Below, in pieces: positions 34,433 through 42,514 of a stretch of 42,514 nucleotides of DNA. The notes beneath the pieces are model-generated. The model was not told the origin of the DNA. It made no database searches and saw only the letters and a program-made list of their open reading frames with translations. Position 1 is the stretch's first letter, and every line of letters begins with the position of its first letter. Both the position numbers and the translations under genes were made by a program. Source of the stretch: JANRJY01 sp033763735 (GTDB lineage Bacteria; Bacteroidota; Bacteroidia; Cytophagales; UBA9547); the NCBI GenBank assembly GCA_033763735.1, contig JANRJY010000118.1:1-42514 (forward strand), read 5' to 3'.

Positions 34433-37400
34433 TTATTCTTTCGTAATAAACTGATCCGTATTCAATATGGCATTTGCTACTAATGTATATGAAGCTAATT
34501 CTTTGGAATTTTGCATAGTTCCACTCATTTTGTATGCATAATCATTGTTTTTGGTATAAAATATTTGTGCTTTATTAAATAACCTGATGAGCGATTCAAG
34601 TGACTTTTCATTTGGATTTTGAAGTGTTGCCACTTTGAACCCAAAGGCAATTTTTGATTTGATAGAAGTGTCTTTCACTGAAATCATTTTCTTGGCTAAT
34701 GCTTGTGATGCTTCAATAAATGTAGTATCGTTCAATGTGGCTAATGCTTGTAATGGTGTGTTGGTTCGTATCCTACGTACCATACAAAACTCTCGACTGG
34801 GTCCATCAAAAGTAAGCATGTTCGGATAGGGTGCCGATCTGCGCATAAATGTATATAGCATTCTGCGATATCGATCTTCTCCTTCGCTTGTTTCCCAGTT
34901 GGCACCGTTATACACCGTTTGCCAAATACCTTCCGGTTGATAAGGCATGACACTTGGACCATACATTTTCTTGCTTAGCAAACCTGACACGGCAAGAGCC
35001 TGATCCCGGATTTGTTCGGATGTAAGCCTTACTCTAGGACCTCTTGCCAAATATCTATTTCTGGGATCTTGTTTAATGTGATTTTCGGTTGCTTCCGATG
35101 CCTGACGATAAGTTGCTGACATCACATAAAATTTCAACAATTTTTTAATGTCCCAGTTATATTCCGTTTGAAACTTAATTGCCAAATAATCAAGTAATTC
35201 AGGATGCGTAGGTTTGGATCCTTGTGTTCCAAAATCTTCTAAAGTTTCAACTATTCCATAACCGAACAATTGTTCCCAAAATCTATTTACAGCAACTCTT
35301 GCAGTAAGTGGATTTTCTGTGGATGTTAACCATTGAGCCATTCCTAATCTATTTTTTGGTGCATTTTTAGGCATTTTATTTAGAATATTTGGCACATCGG
35401 GTGTAACGGTATCAGTTTTTGCCATCCAATTACCTCTGTGAAAGACTCTTGTAATTCTTTTTTTACCTTCAGGAAGTTCTCTCATGATGGGGATTCCTTT
35501 GGCATACAGATACTTATGTAATTCCTTTTTTAGTTCTGAAACTTGTTGATTGATTTTTTCTTGCTTAGGACTAATATTTTGGTTTGCACCACTATTGAAA
35601 TCTATCCAATCAAGCATGCCATCACAAGCACCTTTTTTGGTTTTATTGAATACAAATGTGATTTCTGTTGCTTTGGAAATTGGTTTTATTGGAAATGATT
35701 TTTGAACAAATTGACCATTAGTAGGTCCTAAATCAGCACTGGCTATGATTTCGCCATTTGATTTTCCATTTCGGATTTCAATATTAAATCCATTGACCGC
35801 TTCATAGTTTATTGAGATACTATTACTCTTTGTCAAGTCAGGCCCCCAAAAACTAATCCAACCTCCCGGTTTCCAACAACATACTTTACCTTCTTGTTTG
35901 AATGCATCTTTAGTATCGGTAGCGGAACCCGCTTTTACTTTGGAAAGTTTATTATCCCCACTTTTTTGATAAAAAGTTAAATAGTCAACAGATGAGTTGC
36001 AAAAGCCTTTGCTATTGGTTTTGAATACCATATACAAATCATGCTTTCCTTTAATGGGTTTAATATATTCGCCATATTCAAACCATTCACCAAAATTTTC
36101 AGGTACTTCAAATTTGGCAATTTTTTCGCCATTGGGACTATCCAGATGCAGTTCGGCAGCACTACCTCCTACAGAACTTGCTCTTAATTTAATAGATTCT
36201 ACATTTGAAAAATCAATATTTTTATACATTACATATCCCTCCTTTGAAATGTTAATATAATGCTCGTCTGAATTGACATTTTTGAATGCATAAGCATGTT
36301 CTGCTTGAACTCTTGGCCAGGAATGACGCCTTTTCATTTGTTCATACGATTCGTTTTTGTTGTTGTAGTTATTTAGTTTATCAATTTGAACCATTAATTC
36401 TTTGATTCGGGTAGTGGGTGTGTCTTCAACTGAAATATAATTTGGGATTTCATCAAAATGATCCTCATCCATGGTATTATTCAAAAAAGCCATGAATTTG
36501 TAATAATCTTTATGTGGAATTGGGTCGTATGGGTGGCTATGACATTGTACACAACCCATTGTAATGCCCTGGGTGACATCAAAAGTGGTATTAACTCTGT
36601 CAATTACAGCAGCAGTTCGGAACTCTTCATTATCGGTGCCTCCTTCGTCATTGTTAAGTGTATTTCTGTGAAATGCAGTGGCAATTATTTGTTCTTCTGT
36701 CGGTTTTGACATCAAATCACCTGCTAATTGTTCCTGTAGAAACACATTATAAGGTTTATTGTTATTGAAACTTTTAATCAAATAGTCGCGGTATCGCCAA
36801 ATATTTCGAAATTGATCTTTTTCGTATCCTTTTGTATCAGCAAATCGAGCAAGATCTAGCCACATTGCTGTCCACCTTTCGCCATATGCAGGTGATGCCA
36901 ATAAATTATCAACTACCTTTTCATAAGCATTTTCAGATGGATCATTAACGAATGCTTCCGTTTGTTCCAAAGTTGGAGGCAATCCTGTTAAGTCCAAGCT
37001 AACTCTTCTAATCAAAGTACTTCTATCAGCTTCCGGCTGAGGTTTAATGCTCAAATCTTGTTCATCAAGTTTTGCAAGAATGAAATTATCAATAGAATTT
37101 TTTATCCATTTGTCTGAGGATTCGGGTACTTTTTGTGTTATTGGAGCTACATATGCCCAATGCTCTTCCCATTTGGCACCTTGTTTAATCCATTTTTTTA
37201 TCAACGACATTTGTTCTTCCGTAAGAGCCGGTTTTCCCAAAGGCATTTTAAGTTGTTTATCATGATGTTCAATTCGTTTAACAAGTTCACTATTTTCCGG
37301 ATCACCTGGAATGATACATGGTTTGCCGGATTGTCCTTTGCCCAATGCTTCTTCCCGATATATAAAACTGATTCCGCCTGCTTTTTTAACTCCACCATGA

Positions 37401-37561
37401 CACCCTGTACAATTAGCGTTAAAAATAGGACGAATATGTTTGTTATAGCTAATTTCTTCTCTATTAAAAAATTCAAATCCCATAACAAAAGTAAATAGTA
37501 AGAAAATAATACTTAATCCGGTAATACGCCAATGTGATTGTAATACAGCAAATATTTTCAT
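34433..37561 (-). CDS. PSCyt/DUF1549/CBM6/DUF1553 planctomycete-type cytochrome
   Basis: The 1042-residue protein has one N-terminal membrane anchor (about 12-30), then PSCyt1 with a haem site CTGCH (C51, C54, H55) and PIIPGDPENS-type loops. DUF1549 (PSCyt2) lies at about 150-350 and contains a second CVQCH (C337-H341). Two CBM6-like sandwiches follow at about 435-535 and 560-660, each with the DYLTFY / DWIDF calcium-site end. DUF1553 (PSD1) fills about 720-1035 (TARVAVNRFWEQLFGYGIVETLEDFG). Probably a periplasmic, sugar-bound c-type cytochrome that passes electrons during oxidation of a glycan; the reaction is unproven. Paired with the DUF1501 gene downstream, with the broken four-helix gene between. 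A good promoter match lies 44-75 bases upstream. Confidence 0.92.
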   Translation of the reverse strand: MKIFAVLQSHWRITGLSIIFLLFTFVMGFEFFNREEISYNKHIRPIFNANCTGCHGGVKKAGGISFIYREEALGKGQSGKPCIIPGDPENSELVKRIEHHDKQLKMPLGKPALTEEQMSLIKKWIKQGAKWEEHWAYVAPITQKVPESSDKWIKNSIDNFILAKLDEQDLSIKPQPEADRSTLIRRVSLDLTGLPPTLEQTEAFVNDPSENAYEKVVDNLLASPAYGERWTAMWLDLARFADTKGYEKDQFRNIWRYRDYLIKSFNNNKPYNVFLQEQLAGDLMSKPTEEQIIATAFHRNTLNNDEGGTDNEEFRTAAVIDRVNTTFDVTQGITMGCVQCHSHPYDPIPHKDYYKFMAFLNNTMDEDHFDEIPNYISVEDTPTTRIKELMVQIDKLNNYNNKNESYEQMKRRHSWPRVQAEHAYAFKNVNSDEHYINISKEGYVMYKNIDFSNVESIKLRASSVGGSAAELHLDSPNGEKIAKFEVPENFGEWFEYGEYIKPIKGKHDLYMVFKTNSKGFCNSSVDYLTFYQKSGDNKLSKVKAGSATDTKDAFKQEGKVCCWKPGGWISFWGPDLTKSNSISINYEAVNGFNIEIRNGKSNGEIIASADLGPTNGQFVQKSFPIKPISKATEITFVFNKTKKGACDGMLDWIDFNSGANQNISPKQEKINQQVSELKKELHKYLYAKGIPIMRELPEGKKRITRVFHRGNWMAKTDTVTPDVPNILNKMPKNAPKNRLGMAQWLTSTENPLTARVAVNRFWEQLFGYGIVETLEDFGTQGSKPTHPELLDYLAIKFQTEYNWDIKKLLKFYVMSATYRQASEATENHIKQDPRNRYLARGPRVRLTSEQIRDQALAVSGLLSKKMYGPSVMPYQPEGIWQTVYNGANWETSEGEDRYRRMLYTFMRRSAPYPNMLTFDGPSREFCMVRRIRTNTPLQALATLNDTTFIEASQALAKKMISVKDTSIKSKIAFGFKVATLQNPNEKSLESLIRLFNKAQIFYTKNNDYAYKMSGTMQNSKELASYTLVANAILNTDQFITKE

Positions 37562-37604
37562 TATTTGAAATTGAATAAAATTACTTTGAATAGTTCAATA
37601 TATA

Positions 37605-37636
37605 CAAATTTAAATAATTAACACAAAAATTGCAAA
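37605..37636 (-). promoter_or_regulatory. Bacteroidota-type promoter for the PSCyt gene
   Basis: On the minus strand TTTG (37636-37633), a 20-base spacer, and TAAATTTG (37612-37605) match the -33 TTTG / -7 TAnnTTTG consensus. The -7 box is 44 bases before the start codon at 37561. A 12-base inverted pair (ATTTAAATAATT at 37608-37619 and AATTATTTAAAT at 37664-37675) flanks it. Confidence 0.6.
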
Positions 37637-37777
37637 TTAAAGTTTTATAATATACTGATAATCAATTATTTAAATATAATTTTTTGAATTTAAATAACGT
37701 AAAATTACAAGAATTATAACACTTAAATAATTGATTTGGAAGAACTTGTGGAAAAATATAATTTATGTATCATTGAT

Positions 37778-39610
37778 TTAATCATCGAATGAAATATTTT
37801 TATTCATGATGATACTATCCCAGCTATTATTCGATTTTTTCTTTGACTTTGAATTCTCTTTTGCTTCTAATATTTTGTTCTTATAGCTCCAACAAGTTCT
37901 TTCGCTGATGGACAGTTCTTTTGCCAATTCTTCAATCGATATTTTTGAATTATTGGTAACTAAAAATAATAAATAAAATGCCTTTTCAATGGGAAATTTC
38001 AACTTATGAAAGATGGTGCCTACGGTTGGGGTTTCTTCATACCAACATGCATTACATCTTCTTGACAATTTAGTTTTACCATCTATATATGTTTTGTTTT
38101 TACATTTACGGCAGGCAAAACCATTGCCCCACTTAAGGTCAACCAAATAATTCAAACATGCATCCTCATTGGGATAAGTCAATTTGAATTCTTCAAAAGT
38201 AACTGGTTTAAGTGTCACTCTTGCTTTGGACAAATCTTTGACATCTTCTTCAAGTTTAATGTTGTTCTTTTTAAGGAGTTCATTCATTCTTGAAATTTCT
38301 TCATTTTGTTTTTCAATTTGGGCGGTTCTTTCTTTGACTTTTAATTCAAGTTCTTGATTGATTTTTTCGCGGAGAATGGCGTTCTCGTGTAATTGTAAAA
38401 TCGATTGCTGCAAAGCTTCTTCTTTTTCTTGTTTTGATACCCTAAATCGTTCAGCCAATGCGAAAGTAAAAAGGATAACCTCTATCACGATTAAGTCGAA
38501 AAAAGAGTTTGAAACAAATCCTGTACTGGTTTCTTTTATAAATGAATATTGTAAAGTGAGTCCAAAACTATGCAGTAGGAAACCTGCAATAATTATACTG
38601 AAAGCGCCTACAAAATAAAGTGCAAATTTATCACCTTTGTATAATGCGTATATTCCACTTAAGTATGCAGGTATCAAACAAACAAAATCAATTCTTGGGT
38701 TATGAAAAAAAGTATTGGTGCCGGTAAGCTCAGTTAAATGTTCATTGAAGGCAACTCCTAAACTGTAACAAATGATTTTAATTATTGCCATTGAAGTTAA
38801 AAGCAAATACAAAAACTTTGATAGGTTTTTTAATCCTAAAAATGCTTGTGTGTAAAATAATAATGAGACAGTCATGAGCGTAAAAAATAGCGCATATGAA
38901 TTATAAAAATCCCACAGATTAAAGTTCAAATGATATAAATATCTGAAAGGGATATTATAAATGGTAGTCACAAAAATGAAGGCAAAAAATAGGTAACAGA
39001 AGTACCAAAAATACATTTTTTCTTTAATCTTTATAAAAACAATTAATGTAAACAATGCCACTAAGAACAAAATTGCGAGGATTACTGAAAGGTAGATATA
39101 TTGGCGAGTTGAGTAATTCATTAAATAATTGGTATCAGCTATAGATGCAAATCCTGTTGAATATGGATTTATCATTTTGCCCTTAATTACTTTAAATTTG
39201 AAATAGTAATAATTGCTTGAATCACTGATTTTGAATGGTAAAAATGGATACATGTAAGTATTGTATTCAGGAGTGGGCAATCCGGATCCTACCTTTTCTG
39301 TGGAAATATATATTCTTTCATCAGGACATAAGTAAAACAATTGACCTTCTTTCACCACATTGGTAATGAGCATATTACCTTCTTTATTTTTATTTTTATT
39401 TTCAATTTTGAATCGAATCCAATAGTTACATTGAGTGCAATTAAGGTACGCTGCGGGACTTATTGAGTCAAAATTTTGCTTTAAAGCCTCATTTAATGTC
39501 ATCGATCCGGATGAATCTGAGAAAATTAATGCTTCTTTGACAACAAGTAATCCATAGCTGACATCGCTTAAAAGCAGTATTGTAAAGAATGTCAGCAGAT
39601 TTTTTAACAT
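37778..39610 (-). CDS. 7TM-DISM receptor fused to IS1595-type zinc ribbon and helix-turn-helix
   Basis: The 610-residue protein has a signal peptide (1-20) and an extracytoplasmic 7TMR-DISMED2-like sandwich (about 25-165, WIRFKIENKN). Seven hydrophobic helices occupy about 170-390, followed by a coiled coil (about 390-465, RVSKQEKEEALQQSILQL to LEEDVKDLS). The cytoplasmic end matches the transposase zinc-ribbon domain of IS1595-type elements. It has 'FEEFKLTYPNEDACLNYL', a CxxC pair at C500/C503 and another at C519/C522, then TVGTIFHKLKFPIEKAFYLLFL. A helix-turn-helix follows (ISIEELAKELSISERTCWSYKNKI, 557-580). No DDE catalytic domain follows. Its ATG directly abuts the HAD gene's stop. Likely a membrane-tethered DNA-binding sensor (inference). 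Confidence 0.88.
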   Translation of the reverse strand: MLKNLLTFFTILLLSDVSYGLLVVKEALIFSDSSGSMTLNEALKQNFDSISPAAYLNCTQCNYWIRFKIENKNKNKEGNMLITNVVKEGQLFYLCPDERIYISTEKVGSGLPTPEYNTYMYPFLPFKISDSSNYYYFKFKVIKGKMINPYSTGFASIADTNYLMNYSTRQYIYLSVILAILFLVALFTLIVFIKIKEKMYFWYFCYLFFAFIFVTTIYNIPFRYLYHLNFNLWDFYNSYALFFTLMTVSLLFYTQAFLGLKNLSKFLYLLLTSMAIIKIICYSLGVAFNEHLTELTGTNTFFHNPRIDFVCLIPAYLSGIYALYKGDKFALYFVGAFSIIIAGFLLHSFGLTLQYSFIKETSTGFVSNSFFDLIVIEVILFTFALAERFRVSKQEKEEALQQSILQLHENAILREKINQELELKVKERTAQIEKQNEEISRMNELLKKNNIKLEEDVKDLSKARVTLKPVTFEEFKLTYPNEDACLNYLVDLKWGNGFACRKCKNKTYIDGKTKLSRRCNACWYEETPTVGTIFHKLKFPIEKAFYLLFLVTNNSKISIEELAKELSISERTCWSYKNKILEAKENSKSKKKSNNSWDSIIMNKNISFDD

Positions 39611-40243
39611 CTATGAAAGAAATTGAGTCAACGATTCAAAGGTATCAAACGATTGAAAGGGTGGTTCTGTTATGGTTGAGAAACCATAAGTCAAATATAT
39701 AAAGGGTACTTCGGCTAAAGCTGCATTTTTACGATCACTTTCGGTATCACCTACATACACCGGATTGAGCAATTGATTTCGCTCAATCACTTTTCTGATA
39801 TTCAGTGCTTTGGAAAGCTTAGTTCTGCCATGTTCTTCATAATCCATAAAATAATCTTTCATGTCTGAAAATTCCAAAAAAGCCGGAATCAAGTTTTCAG
39901 GGCAATTACTTACTATGTACAATTCGTAACGTCTGGAGAGTTTTTCAATTCCTTCTCTTACTCCCGGATATAATTTTCCTCCTTTTGTTCGGGCAAGTTC
40001 TACTTGTACCAGATCAATTTTATTTGCCATTGGTCGCCATACTTCTTCTTTCAGTTCCGGGAACAACTTATTCCAAGCAGCTTTTTGCTCCCAGCCCATC
40101 ACACTTGCCATGTCATCCAAAGTCATTTTGATTTGATTTGATTCTTTGGTAATTACTTCATTCCACGCGTCCAGATATGTTTGATTGGCATCCCACAAAG
40201 TACCATCCAAATCAAAAATGATGGAGTCAAACTTGTTATTCAT
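39611..40243 (-). CDS. HAD-superfamily phosphatase (phosphoglycolate-phosphatase-like)
   Basis: From ATG 40243 (a TTG start at 40267 would add eight residues before the conserved strand) the protein is 210 residues. It has HAD motif I FDLDGTLWD (nucleophile D11, acid D13), motif II YIVSNC around 109-114, a motif III lysine in the RTKLSKAL region, and motif IV VGDTESDRKNA (165-173). The helical cap between motifs I and II is of the small C1/beta-phosphoglucomutase type. It dephosphorylates a small phosphate ester; family members handle phosphoglycolate, sugar phosphates or nucleotides. Its TAG stop touches the ATG of the receptor gene, so they share a transcript. Confidence 0.88.
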   Translation of the reverse strand: MNNKFDSIIFDLDGTLWDANQTYLDAWNEVITKESNQIKMTLDDMASVMGWEQKAAWNKLFPELKEEVWRPMANKIDLVQVELARTKGGKLYPGVREGIEKLSRRYELYIVSNCPENLIPAFLEFSDMKDYFMDYEEHGRTKLSKALNIRKVIERNQLLNPVYVGDTESDRKNAALAEVPFIYLTYGFSTITEPPFQSFDTFESLTQFLS

Positions 40244-40300
40244 ATTTAATAAGTTAATTATATGCAAATGAGTAAAATTATTTCTTCCTACAAAACGTTC

Positions 40301-40334
40301 TTTGCTTAATTGTTAAATGTAATACCTAAATTTG
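40301..40334 (+). promoter_or_regulatory. Bacteroidota-type promoter for the epimerase gene
   Basis: TTTG (40301-40304) and TAAATTTG (40327-40334) are separated by 22 bases. The -7 box matches TAnnTTTG exactly and lies 19 bases before the ATG at 40354; the spacer is slightly long. Confidence 0.5.
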
Positions 40335-40353
40335 TTCCTTAATTTCTTTTCTA

Positions 40354-41265
40354 ATGCATATATTAATTACCGGAGGTGCCGGATATATTGGAAGTTATGT
40401 GGCCTCGCAACTACTTTTGGACAATTCTATAAAAAAAGTCACCATTTATGACAATCTACAGTCCGGAAACTATTCATTGTTTCAACAAAAACTGAGTTCA
40501 AAAGAAAAGCTGGCTTTTGTACAAGCTGATATTCTGGACAGTCGGAAACTAAAGCAAAGTTTGAAAGGAGTGGATATAGTTATCCATGCTGCCGGCATCA
40601 ATGATTTCGATGGAACTAAAGATGCACACTTATTAGAGCAAATCAATCATTGGGGAACTTCAGAAGTGTGCAATGCCATTGAACAGAGTGATGTCAAAAG
40701 CGTCATTTACCTTAGCGATTGTCAGGTGTATAGTACTATGGATGAGCATATTTCAGAAGAAAACGAACCAAATCCTGAGACACCCTATGCTTTTTCAAAA
40801 TTTCGCGGAGAAGGTCATTTGTATCGATTACCCACCAAAACCAAACATATTGTCCTTAGGACTGGAATTGTATTTGGAAATCAGTTTTCAAGCAAATATG
40901 AAGGTATGGTCAACAAAATGATGTTTGACGCACATTTTAAAGGCAGAATTTCTATTCTCGGAAATGGACGACATATGATATCAATTACTTCATTAGCATA
41001 TTTGAGTTACCTTATTCAAAAACTCATTGCAAACAATGCCTCATCAGGATCATATCTGGCTGTAGAACAAAGCTTGCAAGTGCTTGATTTGGTTGAAGTT
41101 GTAAAGGAAATATATCCTGAATTGGAATTTATATTTATCAATCCGCATTTGCAACTCAAAGGTTCGAATTTCAAATTACCGGGCAAGATTAAGTCAATAA
41201 TTGACCTGGAATCGCTAAACTTGACCAAGGAATTAAGTACATTTAAAAACAATTTCTCTTTTTAG
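40354..41265 (+). CDS. NAD-dependent epimerase/dehydratase (extended SDR)
   Basis: The 303-residue protein has the extended SDR features: the NAD-binding GGAGYIGSYV (residues 7-16), YDNLQSGNY with the acidic end of beta-2, the ADI loop (58-60), VIHAAG, the YLSDCQVYS strand, and the catalytic Y145 and K149 in TPYAFSKFRGEGH. It belongs near UDP-glucose 4-epimerase-like enzymes acting on nucleotide sugars, but the truncated C-terminus gives no firm substrate. Its stop TAG shares its G with the GTG start of the next gene, so they are translated together. A fair promoter lies just upstream. Confidence 0.88.
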   Translation: MHILITGGAGYIGSYVASQLLLDNSIKKVTIYDNLQSGNYSLFQQKLSSKEKLAFVQADILDSRKLKQSLKGVDIVIHAAGINDFDGTKDAHLLEQINHWGTSEVCNAIEQSDVKSVIYLSDCQVYSTMDEHISEENEPNPETPYAFSKFRGEGHLYRLPTKTKHIVLRTGIVFGNQFSSKYEGMVNKMMFDAHFKGRISILGNGRHMISITSLAYLSYLIQKLIANNASSGSYLAVEQSLQVLDLVEVVKEIYPELEFIFINPHLQLKGSNFKLPGKIKSIIDLESLNLTKELSTFKNNFSF

Positions 41266-42290
41266 TGACTGTTAACCAACCCAAAGGTTTATTTTTTATT
41301 CATTGGAAATCTATTATTGTTGTCATATTGACTTTGGGGGTGAACATTGTACATGCACAAGATCCTCAACTAACTCAGTTTTATGCAGCACCAACGTATT
41401 TGAATCCGGCATTTGCAGGAGCAACCCCATGTTGGAGAGCAGGTCTTAATTATCGAAATCAGTGGTTTCTTGGTCCTCGACCTTATACCACATATATGGC
41501 TTGGTTGGACAAAAACCTCCGAAAAATAAGAAGTGGTGTAGGTGGTTATATTTATTATGATGGAATTGGTTCAGGAGCTTTTCAAACTTACGAATTTGCT
41601 GCCCAGTTTGCCCATGAAATCAATATTAATGACGACTTAAAGTTCAGATTAGGCATTCAACCCTCTTATCACCTCAAATACTATACTTTAGGCACCAATT
41701 TCAGTTATGGCGATGAATATACCAATTTGGAAGGAAGAGTGAATGGAACTTCAGATGCGGCTAATATTCCCGGTTCACTTCAGTTTTTTGATTTATCATC
41801 TGGAGCATTGGTTTATTCCGAAAAATTTTGGCTTGGATTTGCTTCTCATCATATGTTACGACCTTTTTTCGGACCTACTCGTTCAGATAGAGTGCCCATC
41901 AAATTTAGTGTACATGGAGGGTTTAAGATCCAATTGAATGACTACTACGAATCCATATTGAAGCCGGCATTTCAGGTTCGAAGTCAGGCAGGTAACTTGC
42001 AAACAGATTTGGGTGTCTATTATGAAAGAGATAAGCTCATATTAGGTGCCTGGTATCGGGGAATTCCGGTATTAAGTACAGACGCAGCTATCAATCAGGA
42101 TGCTTTTGCAATCATGGGGGGCGTCAAAATACAATCATTTCAGATAGCGTATAGTTACGATTTGCCCATTACAAAAATGATTTATACCTATGGTTCGCAC
42201 GAGCTTTCGGCCATTTTTGAATTTTGTATTTACAGAGGTAAGCGTAAGCCACCAAGAAACGTGCAACAACTTCCTTGTCCGGTTTTTTAG
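41265..42290 (+). CDS. PorP/SprF-family type IX secretion-associated membrane protein
   Basis: The 341-residue protein starts at a GTG that overlaps the previous stop (TAGTG). It has a signal peptide (hydrophobic segment about 17-30, ending VHAQ). The mature start DPQLTQFYAAPTYLNPAFAGATPCWRAGLNYRNQW is the diagnostic PorP/SprF signature. The rest is a run of amphipathic beta-strands typical of an outer-membrane barrel. PorP/SprF proteins cooperate with type IX secretion and often sit next to a large cargo adhesin gene. Here the partner would be outside the window; the only T9SS cargo seen is the 1655-residue protein ~18 kb upstream. A weak hairpin (TTAACC / GGTTAA, 42306-42325) follows the stop. 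Confidence 0.92.
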   Translation: MTVNQPKGLFFIHWKSIIVVILTLGVNIVHAQDPQLTQFYAAPTYLNPAFAGATPCWRAGLNYRNQWFLGPRPYTTYMAWLDKNLRKIRSGVGGYIYYDGIGSGAFQTYEFAAQFAHEININDDLKFRLGIQPSYHLKYYTLGTNFSYGDEYTNLEGRVNGTSDAANIPGSLQFFDLSSGALVYSEKFWLGFASHHMLRPFFGPTRSDRVPIKFSVHGGFKIQLNDYYESILKPAFQVRSQAGNLQTDLGVYYERDKLILGAWYRGIPVLSTDAAINQDAFAIMGGVKIQSFQIAYSYDLPITKMIYTYGSHELSAIFEFCIYRGKRKPPRNVQQLPCPVF

Positions 42291-42305
42291 TGTGATTTTT
42301 ATTGA

Positions 42306-42325
42306 TTAACCTGTGTTCGGGTTAA
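42306..42325 (+). terminator. Weak hairpin after the PorP/SprF gene
   Basis: Arms TTAACC (42306-42311) and GGTTAA (42320-42325) around an 8-base loop, 15 bases past the stop. A T-run follows ~15 bases later, so the terminator call is tentative. Confidence 0.4.
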
Positions 42326-42378
42326 GAACAATCTTGATAAGTTTTTAACAAATTGATTTTCAGACATATATCGACTTC

Positions 42379-42500
42379 TTACTTTTTGTTTTGCCAAAAA
42401 GTAAGCAAAAAGGCAACCACTCCCGAAAGCTTTCGGGACAAATCCAAGTTTTTTATGCCGCACAAACCCTCCTTACCATGCCAATCCCGATAAATCGGGA
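42379..42500. repeat. Three-hairpin interspersed repeat block at the window end
   Basis: Three inverted repeats in a row: TTACTTTTTG / CAAAAAGTAA (42379-42404); the perfect palindrome TCCCGAAAGCTTTCGGGA (42421-42438); and TCCCGAT / ATCGGGA (42485-42500). No gene is visible in 42291-42514. The segment resembles intergenic repeats common in Bacteroidota genomes; it may extend beyond the window. Confidence 0.6.
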
Positions 42501-42514
42501 GTATTTCGCACTTT

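Noticed and set aside
34433..37561. Planctomycetota origin of the window based on PSCyt/DUF1553 and DUF1501
   Set aside because: These families also occur in Bacteroidota, and the T9SS tail, PorP/SprF and promoter type point to Bacteroidota.
37778..38260. Insertion of an IS1595 element at the end of the receptor gene
   Set aside because: Only the zinc ribbon and helix-turn-helix are present, in frame after a coiled coil, with no DDE domain or terminal repeats seen.

Overview
The window looks like a chromosomal segment of an AT-rich member of the Bacteroidota. The evidence is a type IX secretion C-terminal sorting tail, a PorP/SprF-family protein, BACON and MBG-like modules, a SecG with a Gln-rich tail, and promoter-like TTTG / TAnnTTTG elements. 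Genus cannot be told from the sequence. I found no rRNA, tRNA, CRISPR array, prophage or intact insertion sequence.

Layout. 1-6.1 kb is mostly housekeeping: the end of a SNF2-type helicase, a secreted TPR protein, a SAM methyltransferase, holA (convergent), a CNNM/CBS hemolysin-family protein and a solitary trpB. 6.2-8.2 kb is a Tat-exported GH36-type glycosidase. 8.2-10.5 kb is a small accessory island. It holds a duplicated and partly decayed thioredoxin-fold gene, a DUF433/DUF5615 toxin-antitoxin pair lying between the two copies, and a second, Doc-type toxin-antitoxin pair. 10.5-16.1 kb returns to core functions: PhoA-type alkaline phosphatase, a TPR protein with secG, pterin-4a-carbinolamine dehydratase, and mreB followed by two secreted thioredoxin-fold proteins.

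16.2-37.6 kb is a carbohydrate-degradation region. The plus strand carries a GH78 alpha-L-rhamnosidase and a 1655-residue multimodular T9SS-exported protein with a glycosidase-like central domain. Convergent to these, the minus strand carries a Tat-exported beta-propeller protein, an SGNH-hydrolase lipoprotein, a GH3 beta-glucosidase with a PA14 insert, a GH106-type rhamnosidase, a DUF1501 protein and a large planctomycete-type cytochrome (PSCyt/DUF1549/CBM6/DUF1553). Two rhamnosidase families together suggest a rhamnose-bearing glycan such as a pectic or microbial polysaccharide (inference). No SusC/SusD pair is visible, so this is not a canonical PUL. A four-helix-bundle gene carrying an in-frame stop sits between the two cytochrome-system genes.

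37.8-42.3 kb holds a HAD phosphatase directly abutting a 7TM receptor whose cytoplasmic end is an IS1595-type zinc ribbon plus helix-turn-helix. This is the most unusual protein here and a candidate membrane-tethered DNA-binding regulator. Next come an NAD-dependent epimerase and a PorP/SprF protein that overlap by one base. Palindromic intergenic repeats are scattered through the window, and a three-hairpin block closes it.
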